From NCBI RefSeq assembly GCF_000154445.1, contig NZ_DS499564.1: a stretch of 64,000 nt of DNA. The stretch is one strand, 5' to 3'. The stretch comes from Intestinibacter bartlettii (GTDB lineage Bacteria > Bacillota > Clostridia > Peptostreptococcales > Peptostreptococcaceae). Shown here in pieces: positions 41,456 through 49,337 of the stretch (its first letter is position 1; each line of letters begins with the position of its first letter). Position numbers and translations under genes: made by a program. The notes below the pieces were generated by a model, which was given only the letters and a program-made list of their open reading frames with translations, ran no database searches and was not told where the DNA came from.

Positions 41456-43135
41456 TTAAATATTATGTTGCTCTAGCATTTGCCAGTTATCATAGTGATC
41501 TATCAACCATTGACCTGATGATTGTACAACTATAAATTCCATATATTCTTTTTGATATTGAGCTCCTTTATCTTGTTTATATATATTATATTCTATAGTT
41601 GCTGATACTCTATACTTATTGCCTTCTCTTTTCATGCTATTTTTAGTATATCCAACGACATCTACTTGAGTACCGTTTGCATATGTTTTAGGTATAGTTT
41701 TTGATAATTGTTTGTATAGATCTCCTGATGAAGTTAGATAATCACTTACGTAACCAATACTTCCATAGTTCAATGCATCTGCATAATTTCCTAAATATCC
41801 TTTTACTACTAAATCAACTTCACTATTAGAATCTGAATTACTGTTACTATCATTATTTGATGATGTATCTGAACCTTCTTCAAAAGTTATCCCAACGCTG
41901 TATATTTCTTCTCCATCGTACATAATTCTTAAATTTGTTGAACCAGCTTGGTTTCCATATAATATACATTTGTTTCCGTCATAAGATAACTCTGCTATAC
42001 TTGAATCATCTAAAGAATAAGATAATTCATCTTTTTCAATATCATCACCGCTTAATTTTACTTTTAACTGTGCTTCTTCTCCTACTGGAAGTACATAACC
42101 ACTTCCACTTTTTTGAGCATTAGAACTTGGATAAATACTTTCAACTGCAACATCATCACTATCATTGCTATCAACATCTCCAACACCGATATTTATAGCT
42201 TGTATTTCCTTATCATTATAGTATATGTGAAGAGTCGTAGTTCCTTCACCAACTCCTACTAATATACATTTATTATATGTTTCTTTTTTATAATTACATA
42301 CAGTATTATCATCTAATGAATAAGATATCTTATCTTTATCTATTTTATCTTTGTTTTTAGCATCTAAAGTAATATTAAGCTGAACAGTTTCATTTTTATC
42401 TATCATATATGTAGTTCCATTTAATTTTGTTTGTGGACTAAAATAAAAATCAGAGACTTCAACATCTCCAGGGCCAGAGAATAATTTAGTTACCCCTAAT
42501 CCTATAATTATCAATAATAATGGTATTAATAATAATAATTTTTTCTTATTTCCATTTGAATCGTTATAATTATTTTGATTATTTCTGTTATTTAAATTAG
42601 TATTATCAAATTGTCTATTTGTATTTATAGGTTCTTGTCTATATTCTTCTTTTTGTTGATTTAAAATTTCATCATAATCAGGTTCTTTCTGTTCATTATG
42701 CTTATTGTTATCATCAATACTATCTTTAAATACTATTTCTTTTTCTAAATTAAGCTTTGGTTTAGAATTTTTTTTATTTACTTTTGCTTTATACTCATCT
42801 AAACTATCTACCTTTGTATTAGTCCAACCTAAAGCATATGATAAACAATCTAAAACATATTCTTGTCTTATCTCTGTAACATAATGTTTCTCAAATACAT
42901 CTTTCGCCTTCTCTATAGCTTCTTTATTTGTATTATTTGGATTTAGTAAGATACCTACTATTCCTGAATTAATTGCATCCATTACCCAACTTGTCTCAGT
43001 TGTAAACTTATTAGATAGTAAATCTGGTAGTATAGCTTTTACTTTATCTTGATTTAAAAGTGCATCTTTTCCAAATTTCTCGACTATAAATCGAAGTGCC
43101 AAACTCAAATTTTCTTCTTTTATTTCAGCTGCCAT
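41456..43135 (-). CDS. Membrane protein: shared helical N-domain, one membrane helix, Ig-like and NTF2-like outer domains
   Basis: 559 residues. Residues 1-110 (LSLALRFIVEKFGKDALLN, SWVMDAINSGIVGILL) match the N-domain of the SH3b membrane protein. A Q/N-rich linker is followed by a single membrane helix (KKLLLLIPLLLIIIGLGV, about 200-220). Two Ig-like repeats of about 95 residues come next, each ending with CILVG/CILYG...LHIYYND/LRIMYDG. A Ser/Asn/Asp linker then leads to a terminal NTF2-like domain of the TcaA type. Topology therefore puts the N-domain in the cytoplasm and the rest outside, as in a sensor. First gene of the cluster; start ATG behind GGGGAG. Confidence 0.8.
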   Translation of the reverse strand: MAAEIKEENLSLALRFIVEKFGKDALLNQDKVKAILPDLLSNKFTTETSWVMDAINSGIVGILLNPNNTNKEAIEKAKDVFEKHYVTEIRQEYVLDCLSYALGWTNTKVDSLDEYKAKVNKKNSKPKLNLEKEIVFKDSIDDNNKHNEQKEPDYDEILNQQKEEYRQEPINTNRQFDNTNLNNRNNQNNYNDSNGNKKKLLLLIPLLLIIIGLGVTKLFSGPGDVEVSDFYFSPQTKLNGTTYMIDKNETVQLNITLDAKNKDKIDKDKISYSLDDNTVCNYKKETYNKCILVGVGEGTTTLHIYYNDKEIQAINIGVGDVDSNDSDDVAVESIYPSSNAQKSGSGYVLPVGEEAQLKVKLSGDDIEKDELSYSLDDSSIAELSYDGNKCILYGNQAGSTNLRIMYDGEEIYSVGITFEEGSDTSSNNDSNSNSDSNSEVDLVVKGYLGNYADALNYGSIGYVSDYLTSSGDLYKQLSKTIPKTYANGTQVDVVGYTKNSMKREGNKYRVSATIEYNIYKQDKGAQYQKEYMEFIVVQSSGQWLIDHYDNWQMLEQHNI

Positions 43136-43225
43136 TTTATTCTCCCCATTATATATATATTTCTAATTTATATTATTACATAATTATAGATTTTTTTCTA
43201 TATTTTAGAATCCTAAAAGTAATAA

Positions 43226-43268
43226 AAATAGCCTGTATCCGTCAATAAATCAAATACAGGCATTTTTT
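43226..43268. terminator. Terminator after the MATE gene
   Basis: GCCTGTAT/ATACAGGC stem (43,231-43,261) with T-runs in both directions; it isolates the MATE gene from the sensor gene. Confidence 0.85.
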
Positions 43269-43315
43269 ACAATTTAATTTTTTAATTTTAAGGTTTTATA
43301 CAGTTTCAACAGCTT

Positions 43316-44650
43316 CTAATGTCGTTTTTTTATCCAACTACTCTTATAATAATAAGCTGTCATCGCTATATTTGTAAGTATCCATGTTAATGGATAACTT
43401 GCATAAATTATTCTTACGTCTTTTACAATTCCCATCATTACAACAAGCCAACCTACTCTAAATCCACACATGCAAACAAGTCCGATTAACATAGGTACAA
43501 AAGTTTTTCCAGCACCTCTAAGCACCCCTGATAATATTTGATTCATTGCATATATAAAGTATAGTGGAACTATAAACATTATAAATTGTGAACCGTATTT
43601 TACTACTTCCGAATCAGTTGTAAATACATGTAGTATTGGAGTTTTAAATATCATAATTAATCCTCCTATTAATACTGTCATACCTACACATATTTTCATA
43701 CTTAAAGATTTACCTTTTTTAACTCTTTCAACATTTCTAGCTCCGATATTTTGGCCTATAAAGTTGCTCGCTGCCATAGCAAGTGCTTCTATTGGCATAT
43801 ATATAAATCCTTCAATTTTATAATATACAGTAAGTGCTGCCATTACATCTAATCCAAATAAATTTACTTTTGATTGTACTATTATATTTGAGAAACATAC
43901 TAAAACAGATTGTAATCCTGTTGGCACACCTATTACTAAAATATGTTTTAATATATCTTTGTCTATTTTTATTTTACTTATATGAAGTTTGTATACTTCA
44001 TTGCTACTAATTAATTTTATAAGTATTAAAATTGCAGATAATGTTTGTGATAATGTTGTTGCTAGGGCTGCACCCATTACTCCCATATTAAAAACTATTA
44101 TAAATACTAAATCTAGTATTATATTTAATATACCTGCTGCACCTAGATAATAAAGTGGCGTTTTACTATCTCCCATAGCTCTTAGTATTCCTGTTCCCAT
44201 ATTATAAATCATCATAGGAATCATACTTAAGAAATAAACCCTAATATATGTAACTGCATATCCTATTACATCATCAGGAGTATTTATCATTTTTAAGATA
44301 GTTTCTGCACATAATAAACCAACTATCATTAATACTATACCTGATATAAAACTAAGTCCCATTGTTGTATGAACTGTTTTAAATACTTTTTCTTCGTCGT
44401 TTTCTCCAAAACATTGTGATAAAACTATACTAGATCCATTTGATAAACCTATAAAGAAGTAAATCATAAAAACAACTACTAAGTTACATGTTCCAACAGC
44501 TGCCAAAGCATTAGCTCCCACAAACCTTCCAACTATCGCCGTATCTACTGTGTTATATAATTGTTGAAATAAGTTTGAAATTAGAATTGGAATAGAAAAC
44601 AATATAAGTTGTTTTGAAATACTACCTTTAGTCATTTGTGTTACTGCCAT
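43316..44650 (-). CDS. MATE-family multidrug/Na+ antiporter
   Basis: 444 residues with the MATE layout of twelve helices and a mid-protein repeat: FSIPILISNLFQQLYNTVD in helix 1 and GVPTGLQSVLVCFSNIIVQS in helix 7. MATE proteins export cationic compounds in exchange for Na+ or H+. The start at 44650 has AAGGAGGAG seven bases upstream; a second Met (MTKGSISK) five codons in is the usual family start but lacks its own site. Monocistronic, with a terminator at each side. Substrate unknown. Confidence 0.92.
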   Translation of the reverse strand: MAVTQMTKGSISKQLILFSIPILISNLFQQLYNTVDTAIVGRFVGANALAAVGTCNLVVVFMIYFFIGLSNGSSIVLSQCFGENDEEKVFKTVHTTMGLSFISGIVLMIVGLLCAETILKMINTPDDVIGYAVTYIRVYFLSMIPMMIYNMGTGILRAMGDSKTPLYYLGAAGILNIILDLVFIIVFNMGVMGAALATTLSQTLSAILILIKLISSNEVYKLHISKIKIDKDILKHILVIGVPTGLQSVLVCFSNIIVQSKVNLFGLDVMAALTVYYKIEGFIYMPIEALAMAASNFIGQNIGARNVERVKKGKSLSMKICVGMTVLIGGLIMIFKTPILHVFTTDSEVVKYGSQFIMFIVPLYFIYAMNQILSGVLRGAGKTFVPMLIGLVCMCGFRVGWLVVMMGIVKDVRIIYASYPLTWILTNIAMTAYYYKSSWIKKRH

Positions 44651-44802
44651 TTTTCTCCTCCTTTATATTCCCACAAATTAAATTTATTTTTAATTAATAT
44701 ATTGTATCACCATATAACAATTTTTATTAAATGAATACTTGTTCATATATTATTTTACAATATAATTTCAAATTTTAATATTCCAATTTGTTATCACAAA
44801 AA

Positions 44803-44838
44803 TTAGGAGAGTACTTATATTTTAGATACTCTCCTTTA
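44803..44838 (-). terminator. Terminator of the AspA/AstE-type gene
   Basis: AGGAGAGTA/TACTCTCCT stem (44,805-44,835) with an AT-rich loop; T-rich tail on the minus strand is modest. Confidence 0.7.
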
Positions 44839-44859
44839 ATAATTTATATTAATTCAATT

Positions 44860-45834
44860 TTAAATTATTTCAACATGTCTTATATCCCCAAATGCTCCTA
44901 TATCTCCACCTTTTTTTATTCTTAACCCTATATGGATATACATAACTTTACAATCTTCAGTTGCTCTATATTCTTCTAGTACATTTCCAAAGAAATCTTT
45001 AACACTGCCTATTAAAGCACCTTTTTTAAGTATCATTCCTGGTTCTAAATCTGTATACCAAAGTCCTGCATAATTTGAAGTCATATATTCTACTTTTCTC
45101 CAGATAAATTTAACTTCTTGAGATTTTTTTTCATTTTTATCTACTACTTTGAAATGATCTAATATTAAATAAATATCTTTAATATATGCTTCATAATCTT
45201 TTCTATCACATCTATTAAGGCCCCCTCTTTCAAGTAAAATAGATGGAATACCTTTTGTTGTTGCATAACTGTAAAATCCGCTTTTTGCTCTAGATGCAAT
45301 TAAATTATTAATTGTCGTTATTTTTGCAACTTCCAATGAAGCATTATTTACTTCTTCACTTGCTGTAGAGGGGAAGAAAATGCATGTTGATAAAAGTTGT
45401 TCACCTTGTCCACTGTGAAGATCTACTATAAAATCTGCTTCATCAATTATATTTTCCTCAAGGAATGCAGCTAGTCTCTTACTAAGTGTCCCATTTTTAT
45501 CCCCAGGGAATACATCATTCATATTTCCCCCATCTTCTGGAACAAATCTTTCGTGTTTTGTGTAAAAACCTTGAGTATTTATACAGTGTAAAATTATAAT
45601 ACGTCCATTTACTTTTAGAGGATCTATTTGTTCTGAAAGTATACTACAAGCAGCCATTCCTGGGTATTCTCCTGAATGTACACCAGCACTTACAACAATT
45701 GTCTTTCCTTTATTAACCCCATTAATTAGTGTAACTGGTATATCATAATCTTCTTCATATAGATGAGCTATAAATTGTATCTTCTCTCCTATATTGACCT
45801 CTCTCCCTAATAAATTCCAAACTTCATTTTTCAT
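44860..45834 (-). CDS. Succinylglutamate desuccinylase/aspartoacylase (AstE/AspA) family protein
   Basis: 324 residues. Zinc ligands of the M14-related AstE/AspA family are visible: the H and E of GVHSGEYPG near residue 52, and DLHSGQGEQ near residue 138 for the third ligand. RIIILHCINTQGF lies between. The C-terminal part (AGLWYTDLEPGMILKKG) is the usual barrel-like domain. Such enzymes release an acyl group from an amino acid, but this branch is often of unknown substrate in Clostridia. Monocistronic, flanked by terminators; not obviously tied to the leucine operon. Confidence 0.82.
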   Translation of the reverse strand: MKNEVWNLLGREVNIGEKIQFIAHLYEEDYDIPVTLINGVNKGKTIVVSAGVHSGEYPGMAACSILSEQIDPLKVNGRIIILHCINTQGFYTKHERFVPEDGGNMNDVFPGDKNGTLSKRLAAFLEENIIDEADFIVDLHSGQGEQLLSTCIFFPSTASEEVNNASLEVAKITTINNLIASRAKSGFYSYATTKGIPSILLERGGLNRCDRKDYEAYIKDIYLILDHFKVVDKNEKKSQEVKFIWRKVEYMTSNYAGLWYTDLEPGMILKKGALIGSVKDFFGNVLEEYRATEDCKVMYIHIGLRIKKGGDIGAFGDIRHVEII

Positions 45835-45989
45835 AAATTAAATCTCCCTTAAATTAAACTAACATTATAAATTTTACCACTAAAAAAACTTTTAAATAAT
45901 TCTAATATGTTATAGCCAAATATTCTAAATAGTGCTACAATATGTAATATAATTAAGTTATTGATAATAAATGTTTGAAAACATTCAAA

Positions 45990-46195
45990 AAAGGTCAGAA
46001 GACTTGTCGTCTTCTGACTTTTTTAATTTTATAACTTAATCATATTCTACTTTCCCCAAAAGATAGAATATTTATTAAATAACCCTGCCTTATACGTGAC
46101 AGTATAATGTAATTTAGCCACTTTTTAAGTGGCTATTTTTTTATCTAAAAAATCCATAAGATGCAAATAATATTATCTACATCTTATGGATTTTC
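45990..46195. terminator. Three hairpins between the deacylase gene and the leucine operon
   Basis: The 444-base gene-free interval 45,835-46,278 holds hairpins at 45,994-46,018 (GTCAGAAGAC/GTCTTCTGAC, A6 before and T6 after), 46,115-46,135 (TAGCCACTT/AAGTGGCTA, then T7 on the plus strand) and 46,151-46,192 (AATCCATAAGATG/CATCTTATGGATT). The last is the likely leucine operon terminator. No open frame of note is seen between them. Confidence 0.7.
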
Positions 46196-46278
46196 TTTCC
46201 GTTTATTCTACTTTAATCATATTTATTTAAAACTGTAACACTTTTTAATCATTTTAAAACTTTAATATTTTTTAATCA

Positions 46279-47349
46279 CTATATTTCTTTTGCTATTAAA
46301 TCTCCCATTTCTTTTGTCCCAACTACTTCTCCAACACCATTGTAGATGTCTTTTGTTCTATATCCTGCGTTTAGAACATTTGTAACTGCAGTTTCTATAG
46401 CTTTTGCTTCTTCTTCTAATTTAAAGCTATATCTAAGCATCATAGCTACTGATAATATTGTAGCAATTGGGTTTACTACGTTTTGTCCAGCTATGTCTGG
46501 TGCACTACCATGGATTGGTTCATACATACCGAAGTCGTCTCCTCTAACTGATGCTGATGGTAACATTCCTATAGAACCTGTTATCATTGAAGCTTCGTCT
46601 GATATTATATCGCCGAATATATTATTAGTTACGATAACATCAAATTGAGAAGGGTCTTTTACCAGTTGCATAGCTGCATTATCAACATACATATATGATA
46701 ATTCAACTTCTGGATAGTATTTTGCAAGTTCGTTTAAAACTTTTCTCCATAATTTAGAACTATCAAGAACATTAGCTTTATCAACACAAGTTAATTTTTT
46801 ATTTCTTATCATTGCTGTTTCAAAAGCTTTTTTACCTATTCTTCTGATTTCATTTTCGTCGTATTTTTCAACATCATATGCGAATTCAACACCATTTTCT
46901 ACACCTGTTTTTCTTTCACCGAAGTATATTCCACCTGTAAGTTCTCTAACAACTACAAAGTCTACACCTTTTTCTACTATGTCAGCTCTAAGTGGTGATG
47001 CTTCTTTTATACTTTCATGCATTGTTGCAGGTCTTAAGTTTACGAATAATCCAAGGCCTGATCTAAGAGCTAATAGACCTTTTTCTGGTCTTTTTGAACT
47101 TTCTATATTGTCCCATTTTGGTCCACCAACTGCACCTAATAAAACTGCATCGCTAGCTTTGCATATATCTAGTGATTCTTTTGGTAGCGGTTCACCTGTT
47201 ACATCTATTGCAGCCCCACCACCTAATACATTTGTACATTCAAATTTGTGGTTGTATTTTTGAGCTATTTTATCTAAAACTTTTAATCCTTCATCTACTA
47301 TTTCAGGACCCACACCGTCCCCTTTTATTACTGCTATTTTAAAATCCAT
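46279..47349 (-). CDS. leuB: 3-isopropylmalate dehydrogenase LeuB
   Basis: 356 residues, normal length. LeuB oxidises and decarboxylates 3-isopropylmalate to 2-oxoisocaproate with NAD+. Family motifs: GDGVGPEIV at the start, LLGAVGGPKWD, RELTGGIYFGER, the catalytic-site region with VDNAAMQLVKDP, the NNIFGDIISDEAS metal-binding strand and MYEPIHGSAPDIAG for NAD+. Last gene of the leuA-leuC-leuD-leuB operon. It starts 88 bases after leuD behind a G-rich site, and is followed by the hairpin at 46,151-46,192. Confidence 0.97.
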   Translation of the reverse strand: MDFKIAVIKGDGVGPEIVDEGLKVLDKIAQKYNHKFECTNVLGGGAAIDVTGEPLPKESLDICKASDAVLLGAVGGPKWDNIESSKRPEKGLLALRSGLGLFVNLRPATMHESIKEASPLRADIVEKGVDFVVVRELTGGIYFGERKTGVENGVEFAYDVEKYDENEIRRIGKKAFETAMIRNKKLTCVDKANVLDSSKLWRKVLNELAKYYPEVELSYMYVDNAAMQLVKDPSQFDVIVTNNIFGDIISDEASMITGSIGMLPSASVRGDDFGMYEPIHGSAPDIAGQNVVNPIATILSVAMMLRYSFKLEEEAKAIETAVTNVLNAGYRTKDIYNGVGEVVGTKEMGDLIAKEI

Positions 47350-47437
47350 CTATATAATCCCCCTGGTTGACTTCTTTTTCCCTTATATATTTTTATTTAT
47401 GTAACTATCCATCTAAATATGGTTAATCACTTTTTTC

Positions 47438-47926
47438 TTATTTATTTTTTTCTATTGATTTAATTAAGCCACCATTTTGAATTATATTTTGCATAAATTC
47501 TGGGAATGGTTCTGCTTGATAAGTTTCGTTTTTAGTTATATTTTTAATAACACCTGTGTCGAAGTCTATTTCAACCTTGTCACCTTCTTCAATACCTTTT
47601 GCTGCTTCGTCACATTCAAGTATTGGAAGTCCTATGTTTATTGAGTTTCTGTAGAATATTCTCGCAAAAGTTGATGCTATTACACAAGATATTCCACTTT
47701 CTTTTATTGCTATTGGGGCATGTTCTCTTGATGAACCGCATCCAAAGTTTTTGTTTGCTACTATTATGTCCCCTTCTTCTACTTTTTGAGCAAATTCTTT
47801 ATCTATATCTTCCATACAATGAGATGCTAATTCCTTCATGTCAGGAGTGTTTAAGTATCTCGCTGGTATTATTACATCTGTATCTATATTATCTCCATAT
47901 TTAAAAACTTTTCCACTTGCTAACAT
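47438..47926 (-). CDS. leuD: 3-isopropylmalate dehydratase small subunit LeuD
   Basis: 162 residues. With LeuC it isomerises 2-isopropylmalate to 3-isopropylmalate. Motifs: GDNIDTDVIIPARYLN and NFGCGSSREHAPIAI, the swivel-domain signatures of the aconitase-type small subunit. The ATG at 47926 lies one base after the leuC stop and uses the GGAGGGG within the last leuC codons; the frame is open nine codons further upstream but those codons overlap leuC. Translational coupling with leuC would keep the subunits in balance. Confidence 0.96.
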   Translation of the reverse strand: MLASGKVFKYGDNIDTDVIIPARYLNTPDMKELASHCMEDIDKEFAQKVEEGDIIVANKNFGCGSSREHAPIAIKESGISCVIASTFARIFYRNSINIGLPILECDEAAKGIEEGDKVEIDFDTGVIKNITKNETYQAEPFPEFMQNIIQNGGLIKSIEKNK

Positions 47927-47927
47927 A

Positions 47928-49217
47928 TTATTTTTCCCCTCCACAAACTTCACTTGGTGATGATATTTTTCCTGTTATTGCAGATGCTGCTGCAACTGCT
48001 GGACTTGCTAAATAAACTTCAGATTCTGTATGACCCATTCTTCCTACAAAGTTTCTATTTGTAGTTGATACTGCTCTTTCACCTGCTGCCAATATTCCCA
48101 TGTGTCCACCTAAGCAAGGTCCACATGTTGGTGTTGAAATTGCAGCTCCTGCAAGTACCATATCAGTTATATATCCTTTTTCTATCGCTTCAAGGTAGAT
48201 TGCTTGAGTTCCTGGGAAAACTATACATCTTACATCATCAGCAACTTTTTTACCTCTCATTATTTCTGCAGCAATTCTCATATCTTCAATTCTACCGTTT
48301 GTACATGAACCAATTACTACTTGATCTATTTTTATATCTTCAGTTATTTCATCAGTAGTTTTTGTGTTTTCTGGTAGATGTGGAAATGCTACTGTTGGTT
48401 TTAATTCACTTAAATCTATTTCAATCACTCTGTCATATTCGGCATCTTCATCTGCCTCGTATACAGTTGGATTTTTTTCGATAGTTTTGCATGGATGAGC
48501 TTCCATATATTCTTTAGTTTTTTCATCAACAGGGAATATACCATTTTTAGCCCCTGCTTCTATAGCCATATTACATATTGTGAATCTGTCATCCATTGAT
48601 AAATATTGTACACCATCTCCGGCAAATTCCATTGACATATATCTTGCTCCATCAACTCCAATTTCCCCGATTATGTGTAAGATTATATCTTTACCACTTA
48701 TCCATTTAGCTGGTTTATTTTTAAGAACAAATTTGATTGCTCCTGGCACTTTAAACCATGCTTTTCCTGTTGCCATACCAGCAGCCATATCAGTCGAACC
48801 AATACCTGTTGAAAATGCACCAAGTGCTCCATATGTACAAGTATGTGAGTCAGCACCGATTACTACATCACCACATGTTACAAGACCTTTTTCTGGTAAT
48901 AAGCAGTGTTCTATACCCATTTGTCCAACATCAAAGTAGTTTATAACTTCTTTTCCTCTTGCAAAAGTTCTAGCTACTTTACATTGTTCTGCACTTTTTA
49001 TATCTTTGTTTGGTGTAAAGTGGTCACAAACTATTGTAACTTTAGTTTTGTCGAATACTTTATCTATTCCTAATTTATTAAATTCAGTTATTGCAACTGG
49101 AGTAGTTATATCATTTCCTAATACTAAATCTAGGTTAGCTTCTATTAATTGTCCTTTTTTTACTTCATTCATCCCAGCGTGTTTTGCTAAGATTTTTTGT
49201 GTCATTGTCATACCCAT
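47928..49217 (-). CDS. leuC: 3-isopropylmalate dehydratase large subunit LeuC
   Basis: 429 residues, the shorter archaeal/clostridial-type LeuC. It carries the 4Fe-4S cluster: VIGSCTNGR supplies the first cysteine and PTCGPCLGGHMG the other two. GADSHTCTYGALGAF is the substrate-binding signature. It forms a heterodimer with LeuD encoded next. Start ATG behind AAGGGGG, 120 bases after leuA, with a hairpin in the gap. Confidence 0.97.
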   Translation of the reverse strand: MGMTMTQKILAKHAGMNEVKKGQLIEANLDLVLGNDITTPVAITEFNKLGIDKVFDKTKVTIVCDHFTPNKDIKSAEQCKVARTFARGKEVINYFDVGQMGIEHCLLPEKGLVTCGDVVIGADSHTCTYGALGAFSTGIGSTDMAAGMATGKAWFKVPGAIKFVLKNKPAKWISGKDIILHIIGEIGVDGARYMSMEFAGDGVQYLSMDDRFTICNMAIEAGAKNGIFPVDEKTKEYMEAHPCKTIEKNPTVYEADEDAEYDRVIEIDLSELKPTVAFPHLPENTKTTDEITEDIKIDQVVIGSCTNGRIEDMRIAAEIMRGKKVADDVRCIVFPGTQAIYLEAIEKGYITDMVLAGAAISTPTCGPCLGGHMGILAAGERAVSTTNRNFVGRMGHTESEVYLASPAVAAASAITGKISSPSEVCGGEK

Positions 49218-49285
49218 TGGCGTATCCCCCTTATTTCTTTCAATATATTATCTATTTACCTGTATTTTCTCAATTAATATTTTTA

Positions 49286-49313
49286 GTAGGCTATAGTATT
49301 CGCCATAGCCTAC
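49286..49313. other. Intercistronic hairpin between leuA and leuC
   Basis: GTAGGCTAT/ATAGCCTAC perfect 9-bp stem with a 10-base loop. The T5 run lies on the plus-strand side, so it does not look like an efficient terminator for leuA; it may stabilise or process the operon mRNA. Confidence 0.6.
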
Positions 49314-49337
49314 GATTTTTACTTTATATATTTAATC

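Noticed and set aside
31214..43135. Classical tellurium-resistance (ter) operon
   Set aside because: No TerD/TerE-type or TerC genes are visible; only the TerY-P-like components are present.
49286..49313. Terminator ending a separate leuA transcript
   Set aside because: The T-run is on the wrong strand side for leuA; an intercistronic mRNA hairpin is more likely.
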